A DNA stretch of 55,289 bases from Phycisphaerales bacterium (GTDB lineage Bacteria > Planctomycetota > Phycisphaerae > Phycisphaerales > UBA1924). Below are positions 33,309 to 42,370 of the stretch, piece by piece (position 1 is the first letter of the stretch; each line of letters opens with the position of its first letter). The notes under the pieces were generated by a model. The model saw nothing but the letters and a program-made list of their open reading frames with translations. It searched no databases and was not told the origin of the DNA. The stretch spans positions 1-55,289 of the forward strand of contig JADLCM010000030.1 of the NCBI GenBank assembly GCA_020847175.1, in the 5' to 3' direction. The translations under genes and the position numbers were made by a program.

Positions 33309-36183
33309 CCGCTCGCTGCTGCTGCTGGGCGCGGTCGTGCTCTCCGCCGCGCTCATCTCCGCGGTGGCGACCAGCCTCAACTCGCTCAACGCCGCGATCT
33401 CCGCCCGCACCCAGGCCACCGTGGGGGTGGGCGACGTCTCGATCGAACCCTCGGGCTCGGGGGGCGACCTCGACGCGGCGCTCCTCGCCCGCGCCCGCGC
33501 CTGGGAGGGCGTCACGCGCGCCGTCCCGCGCATCGAGTCCACTCTCGCCACCCTCGCCCTCTCCCGCGAGGTCTACGTCCCCGGTCCGGGGGGCGAGTAC
33601 GTCCTGAAGCCCGTCATCCTCTCGGCCGCCGGCGCGGCGGCCAACGGCATCGATCCCGCCCTGGAGCCGCTCGTCCGTCCGGTACGACTGCTCGCCGGGC
33701 GCCTCCCGGCAGCGCCGAACGAGATCGTCGTCGATGCCCTCCTGGCCGACCGACTGAGCGCTCGGGCCGCGCTCTCGCCCGAAGACGAAGAGGGCTTCGA
33801 CGTGATCTCATCCAAGGTGGTGCGGGCGCGCCTCGCCGAACCAGAACCCCTGGCCGGCCCCGTCACCAAGGTCCGGGCCGAGAAGTTCAACGAGCGCCAA
33901 GGGGTGCGTCTGGGCGATCAACTCTCCCTGGTGCCTGATGCCAAGGGCGTGCTGCAGATGCTCTCCATCCTGCCGCGCCTGCCGCAGGGCCCCAACATGC
34001 TGCTCGCGCTCTTCGCCGACGCGCGCCCCTTCAGCAGCGGGTTCCAGGAGATCATGCTGCGGGCCTCGAACCCCGCGCGCCTCGTCGAGCAGATCGCGCG
34101 GCTCCGTTCTCCCCGGTCGTTCCGGGTGGTGGGCATTGCCGAGCAGCCGCCCCTCGGGGCGCGCCCGCAGGCTTACCTCACGCTGGAGAGCCTCCGGGCG
34201 CTCACGGGTGAAGGTGGCCGCCTCAGCCGCATCGACCTCGTGATCGACGATGCCCACGACCCCGGGGCGCTCGCCGACGCCCGGCGCGACGAACTCGGCC
34301 CGGGCGTGGTGATCCAGACCACCGAGAAGGTCACATCGTCGCTCAAGCAGAACATCAAGTCGAGCCAGCTCGGCTTCCTGCTCGCGAGCGTGCTCGCGTT
34401 CCTCTCCGCCGCGTTCATCATCATGACCGGCCTGACCACCGATGTCGCCCAGCGCCAGCGCGAACTCGCGGTCGTGCGGTGCGTGGGGGGCAGCCGCGCG
34501 CAGCTCGCGGGGGCGCAACTCTTTACGGGGCTGCTCCTCGGGGGCCTGGGCGCGCTCATCGGTCTGCCCCTGGGCATCGCGGTCGCCGCCCTGCTCGCGT
34601 GGCTGCGCCCCGAGAACCTGCCGGTCGGCGTGGTCGTTCCGGTTGAAGGGGTGGTGCTCACGCTGGCGGGGTGCCTGCTGGCGGGTCTCGCCGGGGCGGC
34701 CTTCCCCGCCATCCGCGCCGCCAACCAGTCGCCCATCGAGGCCCTGCGCTCCCGGGCCCACGCACCCAGCCGGCGCGCGATCAACCTCGCCCTCGCCTGC
34801 GGGCTCGCGGGCGTCCTCATCCACCTCGCGATCATCATCTTTATCCGTGACGGGCAGCGGGTCTTCTGGGCGTATGTCACCCTCGGCCTGCCGGGCATGT
34901 TCATCGGCTACTTCCTGCTCTCCGTGCCCGTCATGCTGCTCGTCGTGCGCTTCGCCTCCCCGCTCCTCTCCCGCCTGCTCGGCCTGCCGCGCTCGCTCCT
35001 GCAGCGCGGCGTGCGGGGCACACCGTACCGCTACGGCTTCACCGCCGGCGCCATGATGACGGGCCTCGCGCTCATGGTCGCCATCTGGACCAACGGCGGC
35101 GCCGTGCTGCGCGACTGGATCGGGCGCATCGAGTTTCCCGACGCCTTCGTCTCCGGCCTCCCGCTCGCGCCGGGCGCCGAGGCCGCGCTCCGCGCCCTGC
35201 CCGAGGTCGAGCGCACCTGCGCCATCACCCGCGAGTTCGTCGATGTCGATGCCTCCGCCGCCCTGGGCGTGCGCGGGCTGCAGCGATACGCCACGAGTTT
35301 CATCGCCTTCGACCCCGCCAGCTTCTTCGACATCACCACCCTCACGTGGGTGCAGGGCTCGCGCGAGGAGGCGCAGCCCCAGCTCGAGGCCGGCGGCGCG
35401 GTGCTGATCGCCAGGGAGTTCCACACCGCCCGCGGGCTCGGCGTGGGCGACACCTTCGTCTGCTCGCGCCACGGCACGCGCCAGGAGTTCAAGATCGTCG
35501 GCGTCGTCACCAGCCCCGGGCTCGACATCGCCAGCCGGTTCTTCAACATCGGCGAGGAGTACACCCACCAGGCCGTCCACTCCGTCTTCGGCACGCAGCG
35601 CGACCTGCGCGAGCGCTTCGGATCGGATGAAGTGCACATCATCCAGGTTGACTTCCGCGATGACGTGGATGAAGCACGCGCCATGCGCGCCGTGCGCGCG
35701 GCGCTCATCCCCTTCGGCCTGCTCGACGCGGGCAGCGGGCGCCAGATCAAGGACCGCATCCGCAGGTTCGCGCGGGGCACGCTCCTGATCTTCACCTCCG
35801 TCGCGGTCATCGCCATGCTCGTGGCCAGTTTCGGCGTGGCCAACCTCATCGCCGCCGCGGTGGAGATGAGGCGCTTCGAGTTCGGCGTGCTGCGCGCGAT
35901 CGGCGCGCGCCGAGGCATGCTCACACGCCTGGTCATCGGCGAGGCCGTGCTCATCGCGCTCGTCGCGGGCCTCGTGGGCACCGTCATGGGGTTGCAGGGG
36001 GCGTTCGGCGGCCGGCGCCTTTACGAGGCCCTCCTCGGCATCCAGTTCCAGATCGAGCCTCCCGCACGGCCCATTCTCGTCGGCTGGGCCTTCGTCGCGG
36101 CGCTCACCATCCTCGCCGCCGCGCCCGGGGCGGCGCGGATCAACCGGCGCTCCCCCCGCGACCTGCTCGCCAGCCCCAAGTGA
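33259..36183 (+). CDS. Large FtsX-family ABC permease
   Basis: A 974-residue permease, the partner of the ATPase it overlaps. An N-terminal helix (RSLLLLGAVVLSAALISAVA) is followed by a large periplasmic domain of about 330 residues. The first FtsX block (SSQLGFLLASVLAFLSAAFIIMTGLTTDVAQRQRELAVVRCVGGSR) comes next. More helices and a second periplasmic domain follow, then a second FtsX block near the C-terminus (VEMRRFEFGVLRAIGARRGM). This ten-helix duplicated layout resembles YbbP/LolCE-type fused exporters. The ATG has GGAGGG five bases upstream within the ATPase gene. Confidence 0.88.
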   Translation: MRPAWRLAINSAWARRSRSLLLLGAVVLSAALISAVATSLNSLNAAISARTQATVGVGDVSIEPSGSGGDLDAALLARARAWEGVTRAVPRIESTLATLALSREVYVPGPGGEYVLKPVILSAAGAAANGIDPALEPLVRPVRLLAGRLPAAPNEIVVDALLADRLSARAALSPEDEEGFDVISSKVVRARLAEPEPLAGPVTKVRAEKFNERQGVRLGDQLSLVPDAKGVLQMLSILPRLPQGPNMLLALFADARPFSSGFQEIMLRASNPARLVEQIARLRSPRSFRVVGIAEQPPLGARPQAYLTLESLRALTGEGGRLSRIDLVIDDAHDPGALADARRDELGPGVVIQTTEKVTSSLKQNIKSSQLGFLLASVLAFLSAAFIIMTGLTTDVAQRQRELAVVRCVGGSRAQLAGAQLFTGLLLGGLGALIGLPLGIAVAALLAWLRPENLPVGVVVPVEGVVLTLAGCLLAGLAGAAFPAIRAANQSPIEALRSRAHAPSRRAINLALACGLAGVLIHLAIIIFIRDGQRVFWAYVTLGLPGMFIGYFLLSVPVMLLVVRFASPLLSRLLGLPRSLLQRGVRGTPYRYGFTAGAMMTGLALMVAIWTNGGAVLRDWIGRIEFPDAFVSGLPLAPGAEAALRALPEVERTCAITREFVDVDASAALGVRGLQRYATSFIAFDPASFFDITTLTWVQGSREEAQPQLEAGGAVLIAREFHTARGLGVGDTFVCSRHGTRQEFKIVGVVTSPGLDIASRFFNIGEEYTHQAVHSVFGTQRDLRERFGSDEVHIIQVDFRDDVDEARAMRAVRAALIPFGLLDAGSGRQIKDRIRRFARGTLLIFTSVAVIAMLVASFGVANLIAAAVEMRRFEFGVLRAIGARRGMLTRLVIGEAVLIALVAGLVGTVMGLQGAFGGRRLYEALLGIQFQIEPPARPILVGWAFVAALTILAAAPGAARINRRSPRDLLASPK

Positions 36184-36301
36184 GCCCCAATTCTCCGCCT
36201 GAAACGCAATGCCGCGCACCGATCCGGCGTTACACTCTCGTTGCCCGCCGCGCCCCGAGTGAGGCGCAGACAGGCAGGATTCGAGCCAAGGGGACCTGGC
36301 C

Positions 36302-38197
36302 GTGAGCGATCATTCGCCCATTCGACGCGGACACGCACTCGCCACGGGCGCCATCGTGGCGCTCCCGCTGCTGGCCGGCAGCGCCGTCGCCGCGGGCTTC
36401 CTGTTCTTTGACCTGCCCCCGGTCGAGGCCCCCGTCGAGAACCCAATCACCGAAGAAAAGCGGGTGCTCGGCAAGATTCTCTTCTGGGATGAACAACTGT
36501 CGTCTGATAACACCGTTTCCTGCGGCACCTGCCACATCCCGGGCAGCGCGGGCACCGACCCCCGCATCGCGATCCATCCCGGGCTCGACAATGTCGCGCC
36601 CTCTCCCGACGACGTGCGCGGCTCCCCGGGAGTGATCTCCTGCGACGAGTTCGATCAATACCTCCCCGCGAGCGGCTTCGGGCTCAACCGTCAGGTGACC
36701 CCGCGCAGCGCCAACGCGGCGATCCAGGCCATGTACGCCCCCGAACTCTTCTGGGACGGGCGCGCCGCAAGCCGGTTCATCAACCCAGATACAGGCGCCG
36801 TCAGCATCGACTCGGGCGGCGCACTCGAGAGCCAGGCCGTCGGGCCGCCCCTCAGCAGCGTTGAAATGGCCCACGCCGCGCGGGACTGGGGCCAGATCAC
36901 GCGCAAGCTCGCCGGTGCCCGCCCCCTCGCCCTCGCCGAAGACCTGCCCCCGGACATCGCCGGCGCCATCCCCGGCGGCACCTCCTACCCCGATCTCTTC
37001 GAAGCGGCCTTCGGAGACGGGCAGATCACCGCCGAGCGCATCGCCTTCGCCATCGCGACCTATGAACGCACCCTTGTGCCCGACCAGACGGACTGGGACC
37101 GCTTCATCGCCGGCAACCCCGGTGCGCTCAATGCCGCCGAGCAGCGCGGCTGGGCGGCCTTCCAGGGGCCCGCGGCACGCTGCAACGTCTGCCACACCGC
37201 GCCCCAGTTCACCGACCACTCCTTCCGAAACCTCGGCCTCCGCCCCATCGCAGAAGACTCGGGACGACAGGTGGTCACCGGCGAGTTTGAAGACCGCGGG
37301 CGCTTCAAGGTGCCCACGCTCCGCAACGTCGCACTCAAGTCCACCTTCATGCACAACGGGCAGTTCAACGCCCTGCCCGGAGTGCTCGGCTTCTACGCAG
37401 GCGGGGGCGGACCATTCCCCGACAATCGTGACCCGCTGCTCGCGGGCATCGCGCTGCCGCCCCCCGTCGCGGCGGACATCGTCGCGTTCCTCCAGGGCGG
37501 ACTGGTGGACCCGCGCGTGGAGAACGAAGAGTTCCCCTTCGACCGGCCCACGCTCCGCACCGAACTGCCCCCCAACCCCGCGCTCATCGGCCCCGGTGTG
37601 CCCGGAGCGGGGGGCCGCACGCCGCGCATGATCGCCCTGCGCCCCCCGAACCTCGGCTTCCGCGAGTTTTCGGTGGGCCTTGAGAACGTCAGCCCCGGGC
37701 TGAACGTCACGCTCGCGATCTCGACTTCGCCGCCGGTTGCCGGGCGCATCACCGCTGACGCAGTCGCCGGGCCGTTGGTCACCGGCGCGCCCGGGCAGGC
37801 GACATTCCGCTATCCGATCCCGCGCGATGGCGCCTTGGACGGGCAGCAGGTCTACTTCCAGTGGCTCGTGCCCGATGCCGGCGCGCCGGGTGGCGTCGCC
37901 CGATCACCCGTTGCCCGTCTCACGTTCTTCTGCGGCAACGGCCTCTGCCCGACCACCTGCCTCGCGGATCTCACGGGTTCGAGCGACCCGCTCTCCCCGG
38001 CCTACGGCACGCCTGACGGCGCCGTGGACGCCGGAGACCTTTTCTACTTCCTCGACCAGTTCGTCGCGGGCAATCGCGACGAAGCCGATCTCACGGGCGA
38101 CAGCGATCCGCTCCAGCCTCTCTACGGAATCCCCGACGCTTCGCTCGACGCCTCGGATTTCTTCTACTTCCTCGATCTGTTCGCGGCCGGGTGCTGA
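36302..38197 (+). CDS. Di-haem cytochrome c peroxidase with GC-type dockerin tail
   Basis: A 631-residue exported protein. After a signal helix, the peroxidase part (about 48-395) carries two c-type haem sites: CGTCH at C74-H78 and CNVCH at C294-H298. The mid-domain has the MauG/CcP-family segments LGKILFWDEQLS and FKVPTLRNVALKSTFMHNG. An Ig-like beta region follows. The C-terminus has two tandem copies of a motif beginning DLTG and containing ASDFFYFLD or AGDLFYFLD, and the chain ends Gly-Cys. This is the GC-type dockerin arrangement found in Phycisphaerales and suggests surface attachment. It probably reduces peroxide or oxidises a substrate outside the inner membrane. Confidence 0.88.
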   Translation: MSDHSPIRRGHALATGAIVALPLLAGSAVAAGFLFFDLPPVEAPVENPITEEKRVLGKILFWDEQLSSDNTVSCGTCHIPGSAGTDPRIAIHPGLDNVAPSPDDVRGSPGVISCDEFDQYLPASGFGLNRQVTPRSANAAIQAMYAPELFWDGRAASRFINPDTGAVSIDSGGALESQAVGPPLSSVEMAHAARDWGQITRKLAGARPLALAEDLPPDIAGAIPGGTSYPDLFEAAFGDGQITAERIAFAIATYERTLVPDQTDWDRFIAGNPGALNAAEQRGWAAFQGPAARCNVCHTAPQFTDHSFRNLGLRPIAEDSGRQVVTGEFEDRGRFKVPTLRNVALKSTFMHNGQFNALPGVLGFYAGGGGPFPDNRDPLLAGIALPPPVAADIVAFLQGGLVDPRVENEEFPFDRPTLRTELPPNPALIGPGVPGAGGRTPRMIALRPPNLGFREFSVGLENVSPGLNVTLAISTSPPVAGRITADAVAGPLVTGAPGQATFRYPIPRDGALDGQQVYFQWLVPDAGAPGGVARSPVARLTFFCGNGLCPTTCLADLTGSSDPLSPAYGTPDGAVDAGDLFYFLDQFVAGNRDEADLTGDSDPLQPLYGIPDASLDASDFFYFLDLFAAGC

Positions 38198-38218
38198 GCG
38201 GGCTGCGACCGCGCCGGG

Positions 38219-39175
38219 TCATCCGCCCAGCCGCGCGACGAGCTCGTCCAGGTTCGCCTGCATCATGGCGAACCAGTCGCCCTGGCCGATCGGGTCCAGC
38301 CGTCCCAGCGCCACCCCCGCCGCCTCGGCGATCCGCGCCACGCCGCGGTCCGCGTACTGGGGCTCGGCGAAGATGGCCCTGACGCCCTCGCGCCGCACCG
38401 CCTCGATCACCCGCTCGATCTGGGCCGGCGTCGGCTCCATCCCCTCCACGACGCGGATCACTTCGACCACCCTCAGCCCGTACCGCTCCGCGAGCCGTTC
38501 GAAAGCCGCGTGATGCGTGACGATCGCCATGCCCTTGAACGGTTCCAGCCGACGCCGATACTCCGCGTCCAGCGCCTCGAGGCGCGCGTCAACTTCTTCC
38601 GCCCGGGGGGCGATCCGGTCGCACTCCCCGCTCCCCGCGCGCACGCACGCCGCGCTCACCCTCGGCGCCAATCCCTTCACAAACGCGCGGCAGAGGATCG
38701 GGTCAAGCCACAGGTGCGGATCAAGCCCGCGATGGTCGTGCGCCTCTTCGTCCGCGCCGGCAGAATCCTCGCCCGGCGCGTGGTCGTGTCCGGCGTGCTC
38801 GTCCGACGTGCCCTCAAGCCCGACGACGGCCGCGAAACTCACGTCCTCCCGGCGCGCCGACTTGAGCGCCCGGGCCGCCCGTTCCACGCCCGCGTCCAGC
38901 CCGAGGCCCACCGTGACCAGCAAGTCCGCATTCGCGAGGGTCCTGAGGTCTCCCGGGCTCGGCTCCCAGCCGTGCTCGCTGCGACCCGGCGGCACCAGGA
39001 TCGTCACCGCGGCATCGCGCGGCAGCAGCGGCTCGACCAACCCCTTCAGCGGCGCGATGCTGACCACAACCCGCATCGGCCCCGGTTGGCGCGGCGCGCC
39101 TCTGGAGCAGCCCCCGAGCGCCAGCGATACCCCGGCCCACGCCAGTACGCCCAGGCATCTCCGCCGCGTCGCCAT
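38219..39175 (-). CDS. znuA: Metal ABC transporter substrate-binding lipoprotein (ZnuA-like)
   Basis: A 318-residue cluster A-I solute-binding protein. Lipobox LGGC acylates C23. Features are VVVSIAPLKGLVEPLLP, PGRSEHGWEPSPGDL with a metal-ligand His, a His/Asp-rich loop (HAGHDHAPGEDS.. AHDHRGLDPHLWLDP) typical of Zn-binding members, VTHHAAFERLAERYGL and IFAEPQYADRGVARIAEAAG. It delivers Zn2+ (or Mn2+) to the permease encoded on the other strand. The flexible His-rich loop favours zinc. It is divergent from the znuCB genes across a 180-base gap in which I cannot find a Zur box. Confidence 0.85.
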   Translation of the reverse strand: MATRRRCLGVLAWAGVSLALGGCSRGAPRQPGPMRVVVSIAPLKGLVEPLLPRDAAVTILVPPGRSEHGWEPSPGDLRTLANADLLVTVGLGLDAGVERAARALKSARREDVSFAAVVGLEGTSDEHAGHDHAPGEDSAGADEEAHDHRGLDPHLWLDPILCRAFVKGLAPRVSAACVRAGSGECDRIAPRAEEVDARLEALDAEYRRRLEPFKGMAIVTHHAAFERLAERYGLRVVEVIRVVEGMEPTPAQIERVIEAVRREGVRAIFAEPQYADRGVARIAEAAGVALGRLDPIGQGDWFAMMQANLDELVARLGG

Positions 39176-39355
39176 GCTCCTGCTCCCGCGCGCCGCCGAG
39201 AGGCCCCGGCGCAATCCCAACCGTACGACTCCTTCCGCGGCGAGTTCGTCCCCCTGCGCCGGGAGTGCGGCCTGGGGCGGATGGGCAACCCTCCACCCCG
39301 ATTGAGTGCCCCGATTCCCTCAAGAACTTGCCCCCCGCCCGCCGATGCTCCGCGC

Positions 39356-39652
39356 ATGAGCGGCTTTGCGTCCAGCGCGGCCCAGAACCTCTCGGGCGTT
39401 CCGCGCGCCGACCGGGCGACGACCCGCGAGATCGAACGCAAGCAGCGAAAGACGGCGAGCGAACGCGACTCCTCCAGCACTCGCGCCCAGGACGAGGTGA
39501 TGGTCGCACCCGAGCATGTCGAGCGCGTTGAGCACCTTCGCTCGCTCAAGGACAACGCCCAGGAGGAGTCGCACGAGGACCGACTCGGTTCCTACAGCGC
39601 CCAGGGAGCCCGCCCCGGCGAGCAGGGCGCCAAGGTTGACCTCAACGGATAG
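39356..39652 (+). CDS. Small hydrophilic hypothetical protein
   Basis: A 98-residue highly charged protein, unrecognised. It reads MSGFASSAAQNLSGVPRADR at the start and is rich in Arg, Glu, Gln and Ser. There is no signal or membrane segment and it is probably largely disordered or helical. It sits between znuA and znuC on the strand of znuC, 25 bases before it, so may be part of that transcript. No strong ribosome-binding site. Confidence 0.45.
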   Translation: MSGFASSAAQNLSGVPRADRATTREIERKQRKTASERDSSSTRAQDEVMVAPEHVERVEHLRSLKDNAQEESHEDRLGSYSAQGARPGEQGAKVDLNG

Positions 39653-39677
39653 AACATCTCCCGACGTATCATCGCCC

Positions 39678-40613
39678 ATGACCAGCCCCGAGCGGCGGGA
39701 CCAGGCCGCCGTCTCGTTCGAGCACGTCTCCTTTCGCTGGCCCGCCGGCCCGCGCCCGGCCCTCGAAGACATCACCTTCGACGTGCGCCCCGGCGAGCGC
39801 CTCGGCGTGCTGGGCCCCAACGGGGGCGGCAAGTCCACCCTGCTCAAACTCATGCTCGGCCTCATCAGCCCGGATTCCGGGCGCGTACGGGTCTGCGGGC
39901 TCGCCCCCCGCGACGCGTGCGCTGCCGGATATGTGGGCTACCTCCCCCAGCGCATCGAGGCCGAACTCCGCTTCCCGGTCTCCGCGCTCGGGGCCGTGAC
40001 CATGCCCCTGCTGCTCCGCGCCAAGGGCGGACGGGCGGGCGCCCGCGCCGCAAGGCAGCAGGCCCGGAGCGCGCTCGAGCTCGTGGGGGCGGGCGAGCTG
40101 GCCGATCGGCCCGTGGGCTCGCTGAGCGGGGGGCAGCTTCAGCGCGTCATGATCGCCCGAGCCGCCGCGGGTCACCCCCGGGTGCTCCTGCTCGATGAGC
40201 CCATGGTCGGCGTGGACGTGGTGGGCCAGGAACGCTTCGCGGGCATGATCGCGCGCCTGCACGAGCGCCTCGGCCTCACGATCATCACCGTGAGCCACGA
40301 TCTGCGCGCCGTCGCCGCGGGCAGCGATCGCATCGCCTGCCTCAACCGCACCCTGCACGCCCACACCTCGCCCGGGGGCCTCACCCCCCAGGTGCTTGCC
40401 GAGGTCTTCAGACACGACGTGGCGGGCATCTTCGGCGACATCCACATCGATGCCCACAAGGCCAGCGACTGCGCCGACCCTTCGCACGGGCCGGCCCCCG
40501 GCGCCGGAGCCGCCGGGGCACTCTCCGATGCCCTCCGCCCCTACGTCTATCCGGGGTCGCCGGGCGGGAACCAGGGGCCACGCGAGCGCCCGGGCACAAC
40601 AACCGAAGCGTGA
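39678..40613 (+). CDS. znuC: Metal ABC transporter ATPase (ZnuC-like)
   Basis: A 311-residue ATPase with Walker A GPNGGGKST, Q-loop YLPQRIE, signature SLSGGQLQRVMIARA, Walker B VLLLDEPMVGVD and H-loop TVSHDL. The GGQLQRV and P-M-x-G-V-D sequences match the zinc/manganese import ATPases. The C-terminal 50 residues are a Gly/Ala/Pro-rich extension containing HIDAHKASDCADPSHG, with possible metal ligands. Followed at 21 bases by the permease gene. Confidence 0.88.
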   Translation: MTSPERRDQAAVSFEHVSFRWPAGPRPALEDITFDVRPGERLGVLGPNGGGKSTLLKLMLGLISPDSGRVRVCGLAPRDACAAGYVGYLPQRIEAELRFPVSALGAVTMPLLLRAKGGRAGARAARQQARSALELVGAGELADRPVGSLSGGQLQRVMIARAAAGHPRVLLLDEPMVGVDVVGQERFAGMIARLHERLGLTIITVSHDLRAVAAGSDRIACLNRTLHAHTSPGGLTPQVLAEVFRHDVAGIFGDIHIDAHKASDCADPSHGPAPGAGAAGALSDALRPYVYPGSPGGNQGPRERPGTTTEA

Positions 40614-40634
40614 CGCCGGCGCGGGAGGCCCTTC

Positions 40635-41546
40635 GTGCGCACCCTTGAATACCTCACCAACCCCAGTCTCGGCCCCTTCGTCCGGCCCGCCCTCGTCGGT
40701 GCGGTCGGCGCCTCGCTCATGTGCGGCCTGCTCAGCCCGCTCGTCGTCCTCAAGCGAATGTCCTTCATCGGCCAGGGCGTCAGCCACGCGGCCTTCGGGG
40801 GCGTCGGCCTCGCCTTCGCCATCGGCGTGACCGGCGTGGTGCCGCTGGACGCGAGCGCCGGCGCCGCGGCCCGCGCGGACCTCGCGCTCATGGCCCTCGT
40901 GCTCGCGTACTGCGCGGTCACGGCCCTCGGCATGGCGCGCCTCGGACGGCGCGGCGAGGCGGAGGCCGACACCGCCATCGGCATCGTGCTGGTGGGCTCG
41001 ATGGCCCTGGGGTCGGTCGCGGTCGCCCTCGCCGCGGCGCGGGCCTCGCGCCTGGGCCTGCCCCCGCCCCCGAGCATCGACAGCGTGCTCTTCGGATCGT
41101 TCACCACCGTGTCCTGGGCCGGGGCCGTCGGCACGTGGGTGGGGCTCGCCCTCATCATCGGCGTGCTCTTCGCCCTGCGCCGGCCCATGCTGTTCTGGGC
41201 GTTTGATGAGCCCGTGGCCGTCGCCTCGGGCGTGCGCGCGGGGCTGATGCGACATGTCCTGCACATCCTGCTTGCACTGGCGATCGTGCTGACCATGCGC
41301 CTCGCCGGGGTCATTCTCGCCACCGCCCTGCTGGTGCTGCCCGGGGCCGCGGCCCTGCGCCTCAGCCGGTCGCTCCCCCGGGTCATCGCGATCAGCCTCG
41401 GGCTCGGGCTGCTGGGCGTGCTGGGCGGGCTGGTGGCGAGCATCGAGTTCGACCTGCCCCCGGGCGCGTGCATCGTCTTCGTCGAGATGGCGATCCTCTC
41501 GGTCGCTACGCTCGCATCGCACACCCGCGCGAGGAGCGCCCCATGA
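40635..41546 (+). CDS. znuB: Metal ABC transporter permease (ZnuB-like)
   Basis: A 303-residue inner-membrane protein of the ABC-3 family with about eight or nine helices. It begins FVRPALVGAVGASLMCGLLSPLVVLKRMSFIGQGVSHAAFGGVGLA, where the R-M-S-F-I-G-x-G-x-S-H-A-A-F-G segment is diagnostic. Later features are DSVLFGS, VASGV and GVILATALLVLPGAAA. It forms the translocation path for ZnuA-delivered metal. GTG start with GGGAGG seven bases before. The stop overlaps the next small gene (ATGA). Confidence 0.9.
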   Translation: MRTLEYLTNPSLGPFVRPALVGAVGASLMCGLLSPLVVLKRMSFIGQGVSHAAFGGVGLAFAIGVTGVVPLDASAGAAARADLALMALVLAYCAVTALGMARLGRRGEAEADTAIGIVLVGSMALGSVAVALAAARASRLGLPPPPSIDSVLFGSFTTVSWAGAVGTWVGLALIIGVLFALRRPMLFWAFDEPVAVASGVRAGLMRHVLHILLALAIVLTMRLAGVILATALLVLPGAAALRLSRSLPRVIAISLGLGLLGVLGGLVASIEFDLPPGACIVFVEMAILSVATLASHTRARSAP

Positions 41547-41728
41547 AAGCCGAAACCATGATCGCCGAGCTCAACCGGCTGCGCAAGGACATCGGCGAAG
41601 ACCAGAGCGACATCGAATGGCTCGCCGTGCATCACGCCTTCTGCTTCATCTCCTACAAGATGGGTGAGTTCCAGAAATACCTCGACGACCAGGCCTCCAA
41701 GGGGGCGTTTGACAGGCTCAAGGATTGA
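41543..41728 (+). CDS. Small hypothetical protein coupled to znuB
   Basis: A 61-residue acidic, helical protein (MKAETMIAELNRLRKDIGED, with HHAFCFISYKMGEFQKYLDD near the middle). The start codon overlaps the znuB stop, so it is almost certainly co-translated. I do not recognise the family. It is too small for an enzyme and may be a regulator or partner of the transporter; this is inference from coupling only. Confidence 0.55.
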   Translation: MKAETMIAELNRLRKDIGEDQSDIEWLAVHHAFCFISYKMGEFQKYLDDQASKGAFDRLKD

Positions 41729-41783
41729 CCCGGCCCGGCGCCGGCCCCCGCGCCGCGCCCCCGCCGCCCGACACGGAGCACCC

Positions 41784-42320
41784 ATGTCCCGCGCAGACGC
41801 TCTTGCCCACGCCCTCGAAAGCACCCGTCCGCTGCTCGCCCGGTACCTCGCCGGGTTCGATGAAACGAACCGCACGCGCCAGGCCACCAACCTGCCCAAC
41901 CACCTCGTGTGGACCCTCGGGCACCTCGCGCTCACCATGCTGCGCACGGCCGATCGGGTGCGCGGCTTCGATGCCCCGCAGCCGCTCGCCCCTTCGGACT
42001 GGATCACCGGCGACGGCGCCAAGGGCGACGTGATGCGGTTCGACACCGAGAGCGTGGGCTTCAAGAGCCGCCCCAAGGACACGCCCCTCAACTACCCGAG
42101 CCTCGCGCGCGCCGTCGAGATCTACGAGGGCGCCTTCGACAGGCTTGTCAAGACCGTGCGCAGCGCCAGCGATGCGGCGTTGAGCCGCGAGACCAAGTGG
42201 GGCGGCACGTCGATCCCCGTCGCCGACCTGATCCCCCGCATGATCTTCCACAACGGCACCCACACCGGGCAGATCGTCGATCTGCGCCGGGCGCTCTCGA
42301 TGCCCCCGGTGCTCGGGTAG
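41784..42320 (+). CDS. DinB-fold protein
   Basis: A 178-residue DinB/YfiT-type four-helix bundle. The presumed metal-binding histidines lie in NHLVWTLGHLALTMLR and HNGTHTGQIVDLRRAL, whose final His-x-Gly-Q pattern is the most recognisable part of the superfamily. Members include bacillithiol S-transferases and stress-related enzymes; the substrate cannot be read. It is 55 bases after the small gene on the same strand, so may belong to the metal-import transcript. Confidence 0.8.
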   Translation: MSRADALAHALESTRPLLARYLAGFDETNRTRQATNLPNHLVWTLGHLALTMLRTADRVRGFDAPQPLAPSDWITGDGAKGDVMRFDTESVGFKSRPKDTPLNYPSLARAVEIYEGAFDRLVKTVRSASDAALSRETKWGGTSIPVADLIPRMIFHNGTHTGQIVDLRRALSMPPVLG

Positions 42321-42370
42321 CGCACGCCGCCGGGGCTCCGTCATGCCGCGTGGCGGGTTCGCGTTCGGCC

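Noticed and set aside
33808..36219. 803-codon minus-strand frame
   Set aside because: Antisense of the FtsX-type permease gene with the same skewed charged composition; no motif.
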